Positions 35,337-47,189 of a DNA stretch of 64,000 nt are shown here, piece by piece (position 1 is the stretch's first letter; every line of letters begins with the position of its first letter). This DNA is from Prosapia bicincta. Its lineage: Eukaryota > Arthropoda > Insecta > Hemiptera > Cercopidae. Under the pieces are notes generated by a model. It saw only the letters and a list, made by a program, of their open reading frames with translations. It did not search any database and was not told the DNA's origin. The DNA is taken from positions 169,778,024 to 169,842,023 of the forward strand of contig JBAIZL010000002.1 in the NCBI GenBank assembly GCA_036971475.1, in the 5' to 3' direction. The position numbers and the translations under genes were made by a program.

Positions 35337-36299
35337 CTGTCATGTTTTTAGCAAATCGTACCTATAATGCTTCTTCCAATTCTCTAAAGTCATTAAAACT
35401 ATATAATACATCACTTCCCAGAATTAAAGGTACATCGCACATACATCATCTCCAAATTATGTGAAAGTGTTTAGTGATGAGATTTCCAAGAGAAAACCCG
35501 TTAAGATTTGGGCAATTAAATTCGAGAGTTGTAAATGAGAAGGTCATACAGATTAATTACATAGTAATAATTGTCAGTAATTATAAAAGCCCATCTGACC
35601 AAACCTTCTTCATGTTCGTAGGTATTTAGCATGGCCATAAGCATTTGTTAACATGTAAATAATGCACATACATATAGCTACACTAGTGTCACACACACTC
35701 AGATGTATCTAGAATGTTCTGTTAAAATAAGATTTACTTATCCATAACACACATCCAAACCAGCAAGTGTGGTGTATACACAGCATGATTGTTACAGAAG
35801 TGTATTATTCTGGTGGATTTTGTCATCTGTCTCACATAATTAATTATTAACTTTATTAATTTTTGAAATCTTTAAAAAAAAAGTCTGCGACTTTAACTTT
35901 TGCTAACCGATCGTAAAATTATTCATATCGTTCTACAATGTTGTAGGCTTACATTATTTGGGATTAATTTTCGTAATCCACTTTTACGGAAATATTCTTG
36001 CCTCTATTTTTTATTTAGTGTGTGGTACTACTGTATTTTAAAAATAGTAATGATTGAAAAATGTGTTTAAACACTTTTTGTTTCGTCTATTTCATGTAAT
36101 AATCACTATGTATATTATATATTCATTTTATTTCAAATATTTAAATATATGTTAGGATATCAAATTAATGATGGTGAAGTTATTAAACATTTCCATTTTC
36201 TAATTAGATGAAAATTAATCTATCAAAATCATTTGCAATATAAGGGGAGATACAAGTTATGCACTTTTGAATTTGAATATAAATAAATAAATAAATAAA

Positions 36300-36300
<1 letters not shown>
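35337..36300. other. Intron DNA, nothing recognised
   Basis: AT-rich with no frames or repeats of note apart from a short (AAAT)n at 36279-36300. Confidence 0.4.
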
Positions 36301-36302
<2 letters not shown>

Positions 36303-36338
<36 letters not shown>

Positions 36339-36479
36339 TATTATATTAAATATGGTGATATGTTTTCTTGTAATATAGTTAATAAATTAAAAATATTTCA
36401 AAAACAAGAATACTTTTAATGAATATATTTATTCTATATATTCATTAAAAGTATTCTTGTTTTTGAAATATGTTTAATT

Positions 36480-36537
<58 letters not shown>
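36303..36537. repeat. Shortened family B foldback between TA microsatellites
   Basis: (TA)n at 36303-36334, then inverted arms (about 36380-36425 and 36440-36480) with TTCAAAAACAAGAATACTTT and its complement, then (TA)n at 36484-36537. The central hammerhead part present in the 9.1 kb copy is deleted. Confidence 0.75.
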
Positions 36538-36541
<4 letters not shown>

Positions 36542-36936
36542 TGGTAACAATAGTTTCGGAGGACCAATAATTATTACAATTATATAAATTAATAGATTGT
36601 ACTTACGTGCACCGTGGAATACACACTTATCACACTCGCATATTAAATAAGCGATTTCTGGCCAGAAAACTTGTTCGTATTCCACGCACTGGTCACATTC
36701 GGTATAAAAATTAATAAAATAGTTACATTCACGTATTCTAGTACCTAAGGTACGGAGATGGAAAAGTATAATAGTATACTAGAACGTAGGGGTATCGGTC
36801 TACACTCCCGAAAGGTCTAACTTGCTCTGCCGGTTCAAACCGCAGAACCAACCTTATCACGGGTGAGCTTTGTCTGACTTTGGCGGCGGGTTTAAAATAA
36901 AAGAAATGAGTCTATATTAATTTTAAATACGTAACA
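36538..36936 (-). repeat. BEL/Pao LTR, 3' copy in element orientation
   Basis: 399 bp, beginning TGTTTGGTAACA and ending TACGTAACA on the + strand. It differs from the other LTR at about six positions, one of them a single-base indel. Confidence 0.92.
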
Positions 36937-37079
36937 TACCGGGGGCCTTGAATCCTTCTAGGATTTAAAGAGAACTAACACAAATATAATATGTTGAGAG
37001 TTTATAAAAATAAAAAGTTCATAAAGGAAAATAAAAATATCTCTTTTACAAAAATTGAGCGCACTATGGCGCAAGTTCA

Positions 37080-38024
37080 TTATGAGCGTAGAGGTAGAGG
37101 GAAAACCTTGTGAGCAGGTCTTGTCAAGGTTCCCTGCTTTGTCTTCAAATGAACCACTCTTACTACACCATCCTTTCCTGGAGAAACACTACTTATCCTA
37201 GCCAGAGGCCATGCGAGAGGTGGTGCAGGTTGATGCACTAACACGAGGTCGCCGACGCGCAGGTTGACAGTTGGCACGTTCCACTTCCCCCGTTGCTGAA
37301 GAGTATGGATATATTCTAGATGCCATCTCTTCCAAATACGCTGGTGAAAGGCCTTGATTAGCTGCCAGTGCTTGAGTCGGTTGGCAGGAACGTTGAAAAG
37401 ATCCTCTTCTGGAACTGAAACCAATGAAGATCCTATTAAGAAGTGACCCGGGGTGAGTGCATTGAGGTCTGAGGTGTCGTTTGAGAGAGGTGTGAGAGGT
37501 CTCGAATTCAAAATAGCCTCTACTTGAGTTGTGAGAGTGGAAAATTCACATAGAGTTAAAATATGTTCACCGATGACACGCCGGAGGTGATGTTTTGCAC
37601 TCTTGATTGCTGCTTCCCAAAGACCACCTTGATGAGGAGCTGCAGGCGGGTTGAAATGAAAGTTGATATTGTGTTGTAATGAGAATTCAGCAAGAGGGGT
37701 TCGGCCTGAAGAGATGATGAGATTTTGTAAAGCATTATTCGCTCCAACGAAATTCGTTCCACAGTCAGAATAAATATTTGTGCAAAGACCGCGTCTAGAC
37801 ACAAATCGGGTGAGAGCGGCAATAAACCCATCTGTCGACAGGTCCGATACTACTTCAATGTGTACAGCCTTTGTCACAAGGCAAACAAAGATACAAATAT
37901 ATGCTTTGGTCAAGCGAATCGAGCGAAAATTGTGCATTTTGATGTTAAAAGGACCTCCGTAGTCAATTCCGGTGTTGAGAAACGGACGAGAAGGAGTTAA
38001 TCTTGCTTTTGGTAAATCACCCAT
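37080..38024 (-). pseudogene. BEL/Pao polyprotein, integrase part
   Basis: Third open segment of the interrupted polyprotein, in the same frame as the two upstream segments. It contains the integrase catalytic core: TKAVHIEVVSDLS, YSDCGTNFVGA and a glutamate in PHQGGLWEAAIKSAKHH, which supply the D, D and E positions. It is followed by the C-terminal domain typical of Pao-type elements (LRVGDLVLVHQ). The stretch just upstream (38111-38025) is open in the same frame and carries the C-x2-C half of the zinc-binding motif (FQCVVCFRH), but it is cut from the preceding segment by a TGA at 38112-38114. Confidence 0.9.
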
Positions 38025-38111
38025 GAGCGGAGATTTATTGTGAGGCTTGTGTCGGAAACATACAACACATTGAAAAATGCGAGAGCGTATTACACTTCGG
38101 GCCGAGAGTAT

Positions 38112-39092
38112 TCACACATCCTGTGCAAGAAGTGATTGAGTCAATTGAGCGCCCGAGTGTAAGTATTTTCGATGATAAAAATCAATAAGAAGGTTGACGA
38201 CATGATGTCGTTTGGGCAAAATCAAAGGATGTTGCACATCCGTAGGAAGTTTTAAAGCGTTGAGACGTCCTCCCACTCGTAGGATATCATCCTTGTCGAG
38301 AAAAGGAGAGAGTCGGCGGAGTTGTGACGAGGCAGGTGTAGTTGGATCCTTCTTCATGGCAACGATGTAGTCTCTGAACGCTGATTCTTGAACCATCTTG
38401 AAAATTGCCAGTCTTGACGCTCTCCTTTCCAGAGTGTTGAGAGGACCATCGAGCTTTCTTGAATGACGAGCGTTATGAGTAAATCGCAAAATATAAGCCA
38501 TCACACGCTGGAGTCGGCTAAAGTGTGAAAACTGAGCGAGGAGCTCCCATTCATGAGGAGCAGTTGATATGAGAGATATAGGTGGAATGGGTTTCTCTTC
38601 TCCTGTGTCAGTAAGTTTTGCAGGAATAAAATGAGATACAGGCCAGTTATCATTAGATTTTTGTAGCCAAAAGTGGCCGTACCACCATAATGAGTGCTGT
38701 GGTAAATCTTTAGGAAGTAACCCACGCGACGCGCAATCAGCAGGATTACCTTCACTCGCTAAGTGTCTCCAGTAATAAGAAGGCACTAACTCTTGTATCT
38801 GGGCTACCCGGTTGGCGACAAACGTCTTCAATCGATGAAGAGGTGTTTGTAACCATGTCAGTGTTACTGTCGAATCACACCATAGAAATACAGAAGAAAA
38901 TTCCACCCTTTTTTCAAAAAGAGAGATAACATATCCCACTAGTTGGGCGAGTAAATGAGCTGCACTTAGCTCTAATCGAGGTACCGTGAGCCTTTTCAGA
39001 GGGGCTACCCGAGTCTTCGATATTACTTGCCGAATTAACACAAAGTCGTCGCTAAGTTGGCATCTCAAGTAAACGACGGCGGCATAACCGTT
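38112..39092 (-). pseudogene. BEL/Pao polyprotein, RNase H end and integrase zinc-binding part
   Basis: Middle segment between the stops at 39093-39095 and 38112-38114. It holds the C-terminal part of RNase H (VPRLELSAAHLLAQL, WCDSTVTLTWL, NPADCASRG) and the histidine half of the integrase zinc finger (LLIDFYHRKYLHSG). It is in the same frame as its neighbours, so nothing but the two stop codons separates them. Confidence 0.9.
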
Positions 39093-42000
39093 CTAGGAAG
39101 CATCTGAGAAACCGTGTATCTCAAAGTTTCTCGAGTGTGTTCGTAATGCACGAGGAATTACAATTTCTCGTAGAGTGTTAGCCGAGTCTGTAAAGGTTTG
39201 CCATAATTTCAATTGTTCAGATGGAAGTGGTTCACCCCAGTTCAATCCTTTGATCCAGAGTAGTTGCATAAAACGCTTGGCCCACATAACAATGGGTGAG
39301 ACAAAGCCACAAGGGTCGTAAATCTGGGCAATGATACCGAGAATTTGACGTTTAGTCCTGGAATTGTGAGGAAAATTCAAATTATAGGTAAACTTATCGG
39401 TAGAGGGTGACCAGTGAAGACCTAATATAGTGAAATGTGGTTGTTTACTGCCTTGAAGGAATACAGGGGTCTCTAAATGAGCATCAGGTAGATCTTGCAG
39501 CAGTTGACTGGGGTTAGATGTCCATTTGCGTAGTTCAAAGCCTCCGCGAGCCAGGAGCGAGATGAGTTGCTTACGGAGGCTCAAAGCCTTTTCTTCAGAG
39601 TCAGCTCCAGAGATGATGTCATCTACGAACGTCTGCGTGCGTAGAATATTTGCAGCTTCAGGATAGGAGTCACCTTCGTCTGCAGCGAGCTGATGTAAGG
39701 TTCTAATGGCAAGATACGGTGAACAATTCACACCGTAAGTCACTGTCGTGAGCTTGTAGATTAAAGAGGGCTGATCTGGACTTTCACGCCATAAGATCAT
39801 CTGATAGCACTGGTCATCAGGGTGCATTTTTACCTGTCTATACATTTGACGAATGTCACAAGAAAAAACAACGTTATGAATCCGAAAATTTAGTAATAAA
39901 TCACAAATATTCGTTTGCATCTTTTTGCCTGTTAATAAAATATTATTAAGAGAAATACCATTAGAGGTTTCAGAACTAGCATCAAATACAGTACGTAAAC
40001 GAGTTGTGCAGCTAGACTCCTTTAAAACACCATGGTGAGGAAGGAAGTAATGGGGTACAGTTAGATCAGTATTATGAGCGTATATCATGTGACCAGAGGC
40101 TATGTAGTCAGCCATAAAATCAGTATATAGGGATTTAAATTGAGGTTGAGCACTAAATTTCTTCTCTAGAGAGTGCAATCTTTTTTCTGCATTTAAACGA
40201 GATTGACCCAGAGGAGGATGTTCAGTCTTGAATGGTAGTCGGACGCAATATCGGCCAGATTTGTCCCGAGTATGAGTGGCGAGAAAGTGATCTTCACATA
40301 ATGTATCTTCTTGAGAAAGCTTAGACACAGCAGGGGGTTCTTCCTGTTGCCAAAACCTTTGTAGTGAGTAGTGAAGGTCAATGTCGTTGACAACTAGAAG
40401 TGTAGTTGATAATTGAGAGCTGGAGTTACTATGAAGTTCACTGCCAGATAGACATGGTGCGTTACCCATTACTAAAAAGCCAAAGTGTGTGCCTATTAGC
40501 CTAGGTAAACCAGGTCCGAGGTTATAAGATTCTTGAGTAAGTATGAGTGGAAATAAAGCACCACCAAGAAGAACGTCTATGCCTCCTGGCAAGTGAAACG
40601 TAGGGTCTGCCAAAACATAAGGACGAACCTTGGAAAGAACTTCAGAGTCTACTTGTGTGCTTGGTAGGTTAACACATATTTTTTCCAATATTAAAAATCT
40701 TTCATTAATTGAAATAACCTTGCCCCCAAGAGTTTCAACAGCAACTGAGGTGAGACCTTTTGAGCGTAGGGGTACCTGAGACAATCCTACCACACTATGA
40801 GTGGTCTTAGTACGAGGAGCACACAATAATTGAGCAGCACGCTCGGTGAAAAAACAAGATTGACTGCCAGAGTCAACAAGAGCACGAAATACATGAGTAA
40901 TACAGTTAGACGAGGTACGCTTAACAAGTAGAGTGCCTAAGAGAACAGTATTAGAGATTTGAGACGTATTCTGCGTTTCTTGACAGGTCATAGTGATTGG
41001 AGAAGGAGTTATTTCCTGTTGAAGTGTCGGAGAGTCTTGACGCGAAGTTTGAGGTGTGGTCCGTTGCAGCGTAGAGTAATTTTCAAAATGTAATAATGTA
41101 TGATGATTTTTGTGGCATTTGTAGCAACTAAACTTTGACCTACAGTCGTTAAGATGGTGAGTATCTAAGCATGAGGTACAACGCCCCTTTTCCTTTACAA
41201 TTTTGAGACGGGATTTGGCGTCCTGACTCTTGAAGTCCGGACACGAATATACCTTATGGTCAATTTTATTGCATATAAAGCATGGATGAGGTTTAACTTT
41301 AATGGAGGAGCCTTCTCCATAATTGTAGGACATCAGTGATACTTTTTGTTTAAAGTATTTATTTTGGGGACCAGAAGGGGTGCGTGATCCAGACGAGGAG
41401 GGTTTCGAGGTGAAAGGAGAATGAAGATTGGCATCTTCAACTTCATTACATTCTTTACTTAAAAGCTTAATAATTTCCGCTGCATCAGGTATTGTAGTGG
41501 AGTCAACTCTCTCTTGAGTAACACTTGATGAACGGAAGTTTTCAAAACGGTTCCTAAGTTCACTATCCATTTTTCGTAAAAGCATAGCAGATAACAAAGG
41601 ATTTTTACTAGTGATATCGATGTCAAAACCTTTAAGAGCTTGTATATTTTCTGAGTATAAATTTACAAAATTTCTCATTTGTTTAGGCGTGTTGTTTACA
41701 GAGGGCAAATCTAAAATTTGATTGAGGTGTAAAGTAACTAACCGCCTCGGCGAGTGATATCTTTCTTTTAATAAGTCATAGGCCACTTTATAGTTAGCGT
41801 CAGAAATAGGGAGAGATTTAATTAAATTTAGCGGTTCTCCTGAGATAACGCTCAATAAATATTGAAGTTTAGAAACTGCTGGTAACGATGCATTTTCATG
41901 AATGCTAGCGTTAAATATATTAATGAATGACATCCATTCGAGAAATTCACCATCGAAATGCTTGAGTTCAAGCTTAGGCAGTCGTATATGTAACTGAGGA

Positions 42001-42215
42001 GTAACTATTTCACATTTAGGCCTTGTTGATGACATCTTACTTTCTATCGAATATACGGTAGAATTAATATAATCGACTAACTCGTTGATGCTGTTAAGAG
42101 GAGCGTAGTTGGGTTGAAAATTCGGGTTAGCCTGTATTTCTAGTTCATGATAAATGTCTAAAATATCAGAAAATTCTTCACGAAGCCTATTTATAGATTT
42201 AGCGCGCACCAACAA
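39093..42215 (-). pseudogene. BEL/Pao polyprotein, Gag to RNase H part
   Basis: 1,040 codons open. Gag-like region at about residues 78-170 (LPKLELKHFDGEFLEW). Zinc knuckles at about 312-330 and 345-376 (CFICNKIDHKVYSC, CTSC, CYKCHKNHH). Aspartic protease near 448 (LVDSGSQSCFF). Reverse transcriptase at about 735-880 with CDIRQMYRQ and FVDD (FVDDIISG). Then the region RQILGIIAQIYDPCGFVSP, ending at HGFSDAS before a TAG at 39093-39095. There is no ATG at the open 5' end. An ATG at 42327 opens a short frame in another register that stops before this one, and a run of nine A lies between, so the N terminus has probably decayed by indels. Confidence 0.93.
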
Positions 42216-42692
42216 TTTTTGCAGAATTGACTTATCAGATGTTTTTTTTTGTTAGATCAAAAATCTCTTGAATTTAACTAAATATATTGTTTTTCTTTGA
42301 TTTAATAACTGCCAAAGATTTTGCCATGATTAAATGATGGTTTTATAGCAGAAGATGAGATAACTGCTTTAATTTTTAAATTACAAAATGTTTTAAAGAG
42401 ATTAGGCCTATGAGCGTATATGTTTAACGGAGAAATAAATAAGCCTAAGTAAACAACAAATCGACGTAGGCTCAATGAGATAACCTTATATAAACAACTG
42501 AAATCACCTTTCATAAACTTTTACAATTAATTTAAACCAACATGTTAATGCACGCCAAAGCCAAACAAAGATGAGAGAGGTATCAGCTGTTTCATATACT
42601 ACGACATGAAACTAGTTTTCCAGTGTTTGCATGCACAGACAAAGTTTGAAAAAACTTGTAGAAATTGTAGAATAAACACATATAATGAATTG

Positions 42693-42730
<38 letters not shown>

Positions 42731-42767
42731 TCTTAAGGCTCAAGATCCGGCCCGGCTGGACCAAATT

Positions 42768-43165
42768 TGTTTGGTAACAATAGTTTCGGAGGACCAATAA
42801 TTATTACAATTATATAAATAATAGTTTGTACTTACGTGCACCGTGGAATACACACTTATCACACTCGCGTATTAAATAAGCGATTTCTGGCCAGAAAACT
42901 TGTTCGTATTCCACGCACTGGTCACATTCGGTATAAAAATTAATAAAATAGTTACATTCACGTATTCTAGTACCTAAGGTACGGAGATGGAAAAGTATAA
43001 TAGTATACTACAACGTAGGGGTATCGGTCTACACTCCCGAAAGGTCTAACTTGCTCTGCCGGTTCAAACTGCAGAACCAACCTTATCACGGGTGAGCTTT
43101 GTCTGACTTTAGCGGCGGGTTTAAAATAAAAGAAATGAGTCTATATTAATTTTAAATACGTAACA
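42768..43165 (-). repeat. BEL/Pao LTR, 5' copy in element orientation
   Basis: 398 bp, about 98.5% identical to the LTR at 36538-36936, with the same TG...CA ends. The high identity points to a recent insertion. Confidence 0.92.
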
Positions 43166-43400
43166 TATATAGTAAATAATATTCGTGCAAAATAAGTAAA
43201 CAAAAATAATGTAAAATAAGTAAAAAATAGTCATGTAGTATAAATAAACAATGTTCATGTAACAGGAAGTAAACATTATTCATGTATTATAAGTAAACAA
43301 AACTCATGTAACATTAGCAAACAATACTCGTGTAGCATAAATAAACAATACCCATATTATAAGTACACAGTAATCGTGTAACATAAGTAAACAACTACTC
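43166..43400 (-). repeat. 24-bp minisatellite, reverse orientation block
   Basis: Diverged tandem units with CATGTAACATAAGTAAACAA and TACT. The same unit, on the opposite strand, forms the block at 43.6-44.9 kb. Confidence 0.75.
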
Positions 43401-43574
43401 ATGGTTTATCTTATGCAAAATGTGATCCAGGAATTCCTGAGACTTATGAGATTAGGTCCTAAGCTTTTCAATTCCAATGGACACGAAAATCCGTGATTTG
43501 GGATTTTACATACGTATTGTTTTCTAAAAAACAAGAAAAAAAATATTTTAAGATTTAAAAAAATGTATATTGTT

Positions 43575-43633
<59 letters not shown>

Positions 43634-43640
43634 GGTATTG
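43401..43640. other. Spacer with TA microsatellite
   Basis: Unrecognised sequence then (TA)n at 43578-43629, lying between two oppositely oriented blocks of the same minisatellite. Confidence 0.6.
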
Positions 43641-44925
43641 TTTATTTATGCTACATGAGTATTGTTTACTAACGTTACATGAGTTTTGTTTACTAATGTT
43701 ACATGAGTTTTGTTTACTTATAATACATGAATAATGTTTACTTCGTGTTACATGAACATTGTTTATTTATATTACATGATTATTTTTTACTTATTTTACA
43801 TGATTTTTGTTTACTTATTTTGGACGAATATTATTTACTTATGATAGACGAATATTATTTACTTATGTTACACGAATACTGTTTACTTATAATATGGGTA
43901 TTGTTTATTTATGGTACATGAGTATTGTTTACTAGTGTTACATGAGTTTTGTTTACTTATAATACATCAATAATGTTTACTTCGTGTTACACGAACATTG
44001 TTTATTCATATTACATGACTATTTTTTACTTATTTTACATAATTTTTGTTTATTTATGTTACACGAGTATTAATGAGTTACAATACTTATGACACATGAA
44101 TACCGTTTACTTATTTTTTATGTTGATTGTTTACATCAATATTGTTTAATCATGTTACATTAATATTGTTTACTTATAATACATGAAGAATTTTTACTAA
44201 TGTTACATGAATATTGCTAAATTATGTTATATGACATACTGTTTTCTGTTTACTCATTTTATATAAATATTGTTTATTTGTGTTACATGAGTACTGTTTA
44301 CTTATGTTACATATATATCGTTTACTTATAATACAAGAATTTTGTTTACTTATGTTACATGAGTACTGTTTACTTATGGTACATGCGTACTGTTTACTTG
44401 TAGTACATGCGTACTGTTTACTTGTGTTTCAAGAGTATTGTTTACATATGTTGCATTAATATTGCTTACTTCTGATAAACGAGTATTTTTTATTTAATAC
44501 TTATGTTGCATGAATATTGCTTACTTCTGATAAAGTATTGTTTATTTAATACTTATGTTGCATGAATATTGCTTACTTCTGATAAACGAGTATTGTTTAT
44601 TTAATACTTATGTTGCATGAATATTGCTTACTTCTGATAAATGAGTATTGTTTATTTAATACTTATGTTGCATTAATATTGCTTACTTCTGATAAACGAG
44701 TATTTTTTATTTAATACTAATGTTGCATGAATATTGCTTACTTCTGATAAAGTATTGTTTATTTAATACTTATGTTGCATGAATATTGCTTACTTATGAT
44801 AAACGAGTATTGTTTATTTAATACTTATGTTGCATGAATATTGCTTACTTCTGATAAATGAGTATTGTTTATTTATGTTACACTGACATTGTTTACTTAT
44901 GTTTCACGAATATGTTTAACTTATC
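43641..44925 (+). repeat. Minisatellite with 24-bp and 55-bp periodicity
   Basis: Units of about 22-24 bp (TATTGTTTACTTATGTTACA plus TGAG) to about 44450. From there a higher-order unit of about 55 bp, containing TTGCATGAATATTGCTTACT and TTTATTTAATACTTATG, repeats about seven times to 44860. Confidence 0.88.
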
Positions 44926-45027
44926 ATAGACCTCAAAATCCACAGGAGAAGTATAAACCATTTGTCTCATAATCTATTTAATAAAATGGATTTCTAATAA
45001 GTATCTCTGTATACTCTACTGTTGCAG

Positions 45028-45228
45028 ATAGGGCTATACCAAGCGTGCCACACACCATACCACCACCTCCTCTTATCTTTGGTATACGCAGTCTTTCTAA
45101 TAGTCATTGTAGCAGTGTTAGCAATAAAGTCTCGAGGAATTAGAGATAACTACAGGGAAGCCACTTTTATCGGACTCGCTGTAGCCTGTGTCATCCCAAT
45201 ATGGATAGGGTGGGCACTTTGTGGCCTG
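45028..45228 (+). CDS. Class C GPCR, exon with TM5 and TM6
   Basis: Acceptor TGTTGCAG before 45028, donor CTG|GTAAGT after 45228, phase 0 at both ends; 67 residues. It begins IGLYQACH (extracellular loop 2 with a cysteine). TM5 follows (LLLSLVYAVFLIVIVAVLAI), then an intracellular loop with charged KSRGIRDNYREA, then TM6 (FIGLAVACVIPIWIGWALCG). The spacing of loop, N-x-EA motif and TM6 tryptophan resembles class C receptors, in which the third loop is short and conserved. The preceding intron is about 14.7 kb and contains the BEL/Pao element and the minisatellites. Confidence 0.92.
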
Positions 45229-46050
45229 GTAAGTCATTACATGCAAATTATATCTTTCGACTGGATTTGATTTCTAACATAATATTGTATAATTAATAGA
45301 TGACCTGCCATAAAATACAAAAATCAAACACTATTTACTACCGATCTATTAAACATGCATAAAAATATGTTTTATGGTCTCAGCTAGGTTTTTATTCAGG
45401 TGGATTTTTTACTAGTTTGGAATTCAGTAACTGTGAGGGAAACTTCTGGGAATTCAAGATAAAGCACAATCAAACATGTTTAATAAAACCAGTGTTGGAA
45501 ACTTTACAAACATAACCGCCCAGATCCCTACCTTACTTTCTTATAACTATTTTAAAATAATTTTAATTTTTAGTTCTGCTCCAAATTTTAGGAGGTTCTA
45601 ACCCTCCTCCTGCTAGATACAGCACTGATATTGTTTTAAATCAAACAATAGAGAACTTTAATTTCACGCTAAACAAAATTTCAATCTTTTAAAAGTATAT
45701 GTTTGTACAAGTTTGTAGATAAACGAAAAATTAATTTTTAAGTTCATATTCTTCACAAACCAAATTGGAAAAATTATATCGACTATTTCCAACAATTTTA
45801 TATGTTGTACGCAATGTATTTTTTGCCATCCTACTAATCTACTTAAAACTTGTATTAATTTTTATAATGGTTCAGTAATTCTTGGATTTAGGTGATATCC
45901 ATTTTCTGTAATAGACATGAATATTTGTTGAATTTCATGGCATTCATTTGTTTTTAAATTTTTGTATGTGCTTATCTGTGTGTGGGTGTGTGTGTGTATG
46001 TGTAAAACGTTTTGAAGTGCGAGTTAAATGGTATTGGGTATATCTCATCA
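45229..46050. other. Intron DNA, nothing recognised
   Basis: AT-rich with short (GT)n near 45980. No element signatures. Confidence 0.4.
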
Positions 46051-46052
46051 AT

Positions 46053-46055
46053 GCA

Positions 46056-46118
<63 letters not shown>

Positions 46119-46171
46119 ACACACACAGACACACACACAAACTCACACACACACACACACACAAACAAACA

Positions 46172-46205
<34 letters not shown>

Positions 46206-46206
46206 T
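46053..46206. repeat. CA microsatellite
   Basis: (CA)n with GACA, AAACA and ATACA interruptions. The long His-Thr frames across it are artefacts. Confidence 0.95.
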
Positions 46207-46214
46207 ATCAAAAA

Positions 46215-46410
46215 CATATGAGGTTATTTAATTAAAAGAAATTTTACTAATTTTTATTCAGAGCTTTTCATTGGTAAACAGCTCCAACACCATCAGGAAA
46301 TAATAATTGATTGTATTATTCATTTCTGATGATGTTGGTACTGTATACCAACAACAAGCTTTGAATAAAATTAATAAATAATTTTTGTATTTGTAAAACC
46401 TCAGTCGTTT
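46215..46410. repeat. Family B-like foldback with decayed hammerhead motifs
   Basis: The inverted arms (about 46235-46305 and 46312-46385) share TTTATTCA/TGAATAAA, AAGCTTT/AGAGCTTTT, GTTGGTA and CATCAG/CTGATG. The right arm has CTGATGA (46326-46332), an extra T and stem GTTGG/CCAAC, but AACA instead of GAAA. The left arm has CTGATGG on the - strand. Both motifs are therefore mutated at invariant positions. Confidence 0.7.
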
Positions 46411-47035
46411 TATATTACCCAATTATAATCTATTTATAATAAATTATAACTTTTTTATAATCTAAATTACTGTCTTACTTTAAATAAATAAAACTCACAA
46501 AATTTTGGTTATAGAAACACATTTCTAATTTAAGGACTAACGTTACTGATAAAATTTTAAAAGTAACTCTTTTAAAGCAAAGATATATTATTAAAGAAAA
46601 GTCAATTATATTTGATGATTTTAGAAATCTAATTAGAATTTCTAATCATTATCATAGAGGGTATAACATTTAGAAGCCACAACTAAACTATTGTGTTAAT
46701 GAATTATATTATTTCCTACAAATTTTATAGCAAGATTCTTCAACAATTTTTGTGCTTCAAGTTTTGAAGTTGGAAATGATTATCAACAAAACGTATCATT
46801 TAGCTTCAACATTGTTTCAAATTCCCAGCAGTGTAATCATTTGTGTATTGTAATGAATGTGAAATTAATAAACGTGGGAAAATACATTCAATTGTTATTG
46901 GAAGAAGACCTGGCGTCTCTTGAGGATTGTTAATGTTGAATAATTATGGATGTAAATCCGACAGGGCGGAGGATCAACTAGACATGTGGACTTGGATCAG
47001 AATGCTAATCTGTTGTGTAATACAGGACCATTCAC
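46411..47035. other. Intron DNA, nothing recognised
   Basis: No frames or repeats of note. Confidence 0.4.
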
Positions 47036-47101
47036 TCACACACACACACACACACAAAGAGAGAGACACATACACACACATGCTCGCGCACACACACACA
47101 C
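47036..47101. repeat. CA microsatellite with GAGA interruption
   Basis: Short (CA)n blocks at 47037-47056 and 47070-47100. Confidence 0.9.
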
Positions 47102-47189
47102 ATTTAACAGATTTATCATTTTATTTACTTATTTTCAATTCCATAGCAAATTGCTTTTATTTATATAAATTTATATTTGTATACTAGGT

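Larger units (their letters stand above)
36538..43165 (-). mobile_element. BEL/Pao LTR retrotransposon, 6.6 kb, antisense to the host gene
   Basis: Two direct LTRs (36538-36936 and 42768-43165) enclose a single-frame polyprotein on the - strand. The 5-bp flanks are TATAT on both sides, consistent with the usual 5-bp target duplication, though the TA-rich site makes this weak. The domain order (Gag, aspartic protease, reverse transcriptase, RNase H, integrase) is that of BEL/Pao. A candidate primer-binding site starts TGGTCCAGCC four bases inside the 5' LTR, at about 42763 on the - strand. A short (TA)n (42699-42728) sits in the leader. Two in-frame stops and leader damage make this copy inactive. 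Confidence 0.93.

Noticed and set aside
37556..37831. Second protein on the - strand within the integrase part
   Set aside because: Shadow frame of the integrase coding sequence.
45944..46235. Frames of 60-95 codons on both strands
   Set aside because: Artefacts of the CA/GT microsatellite.
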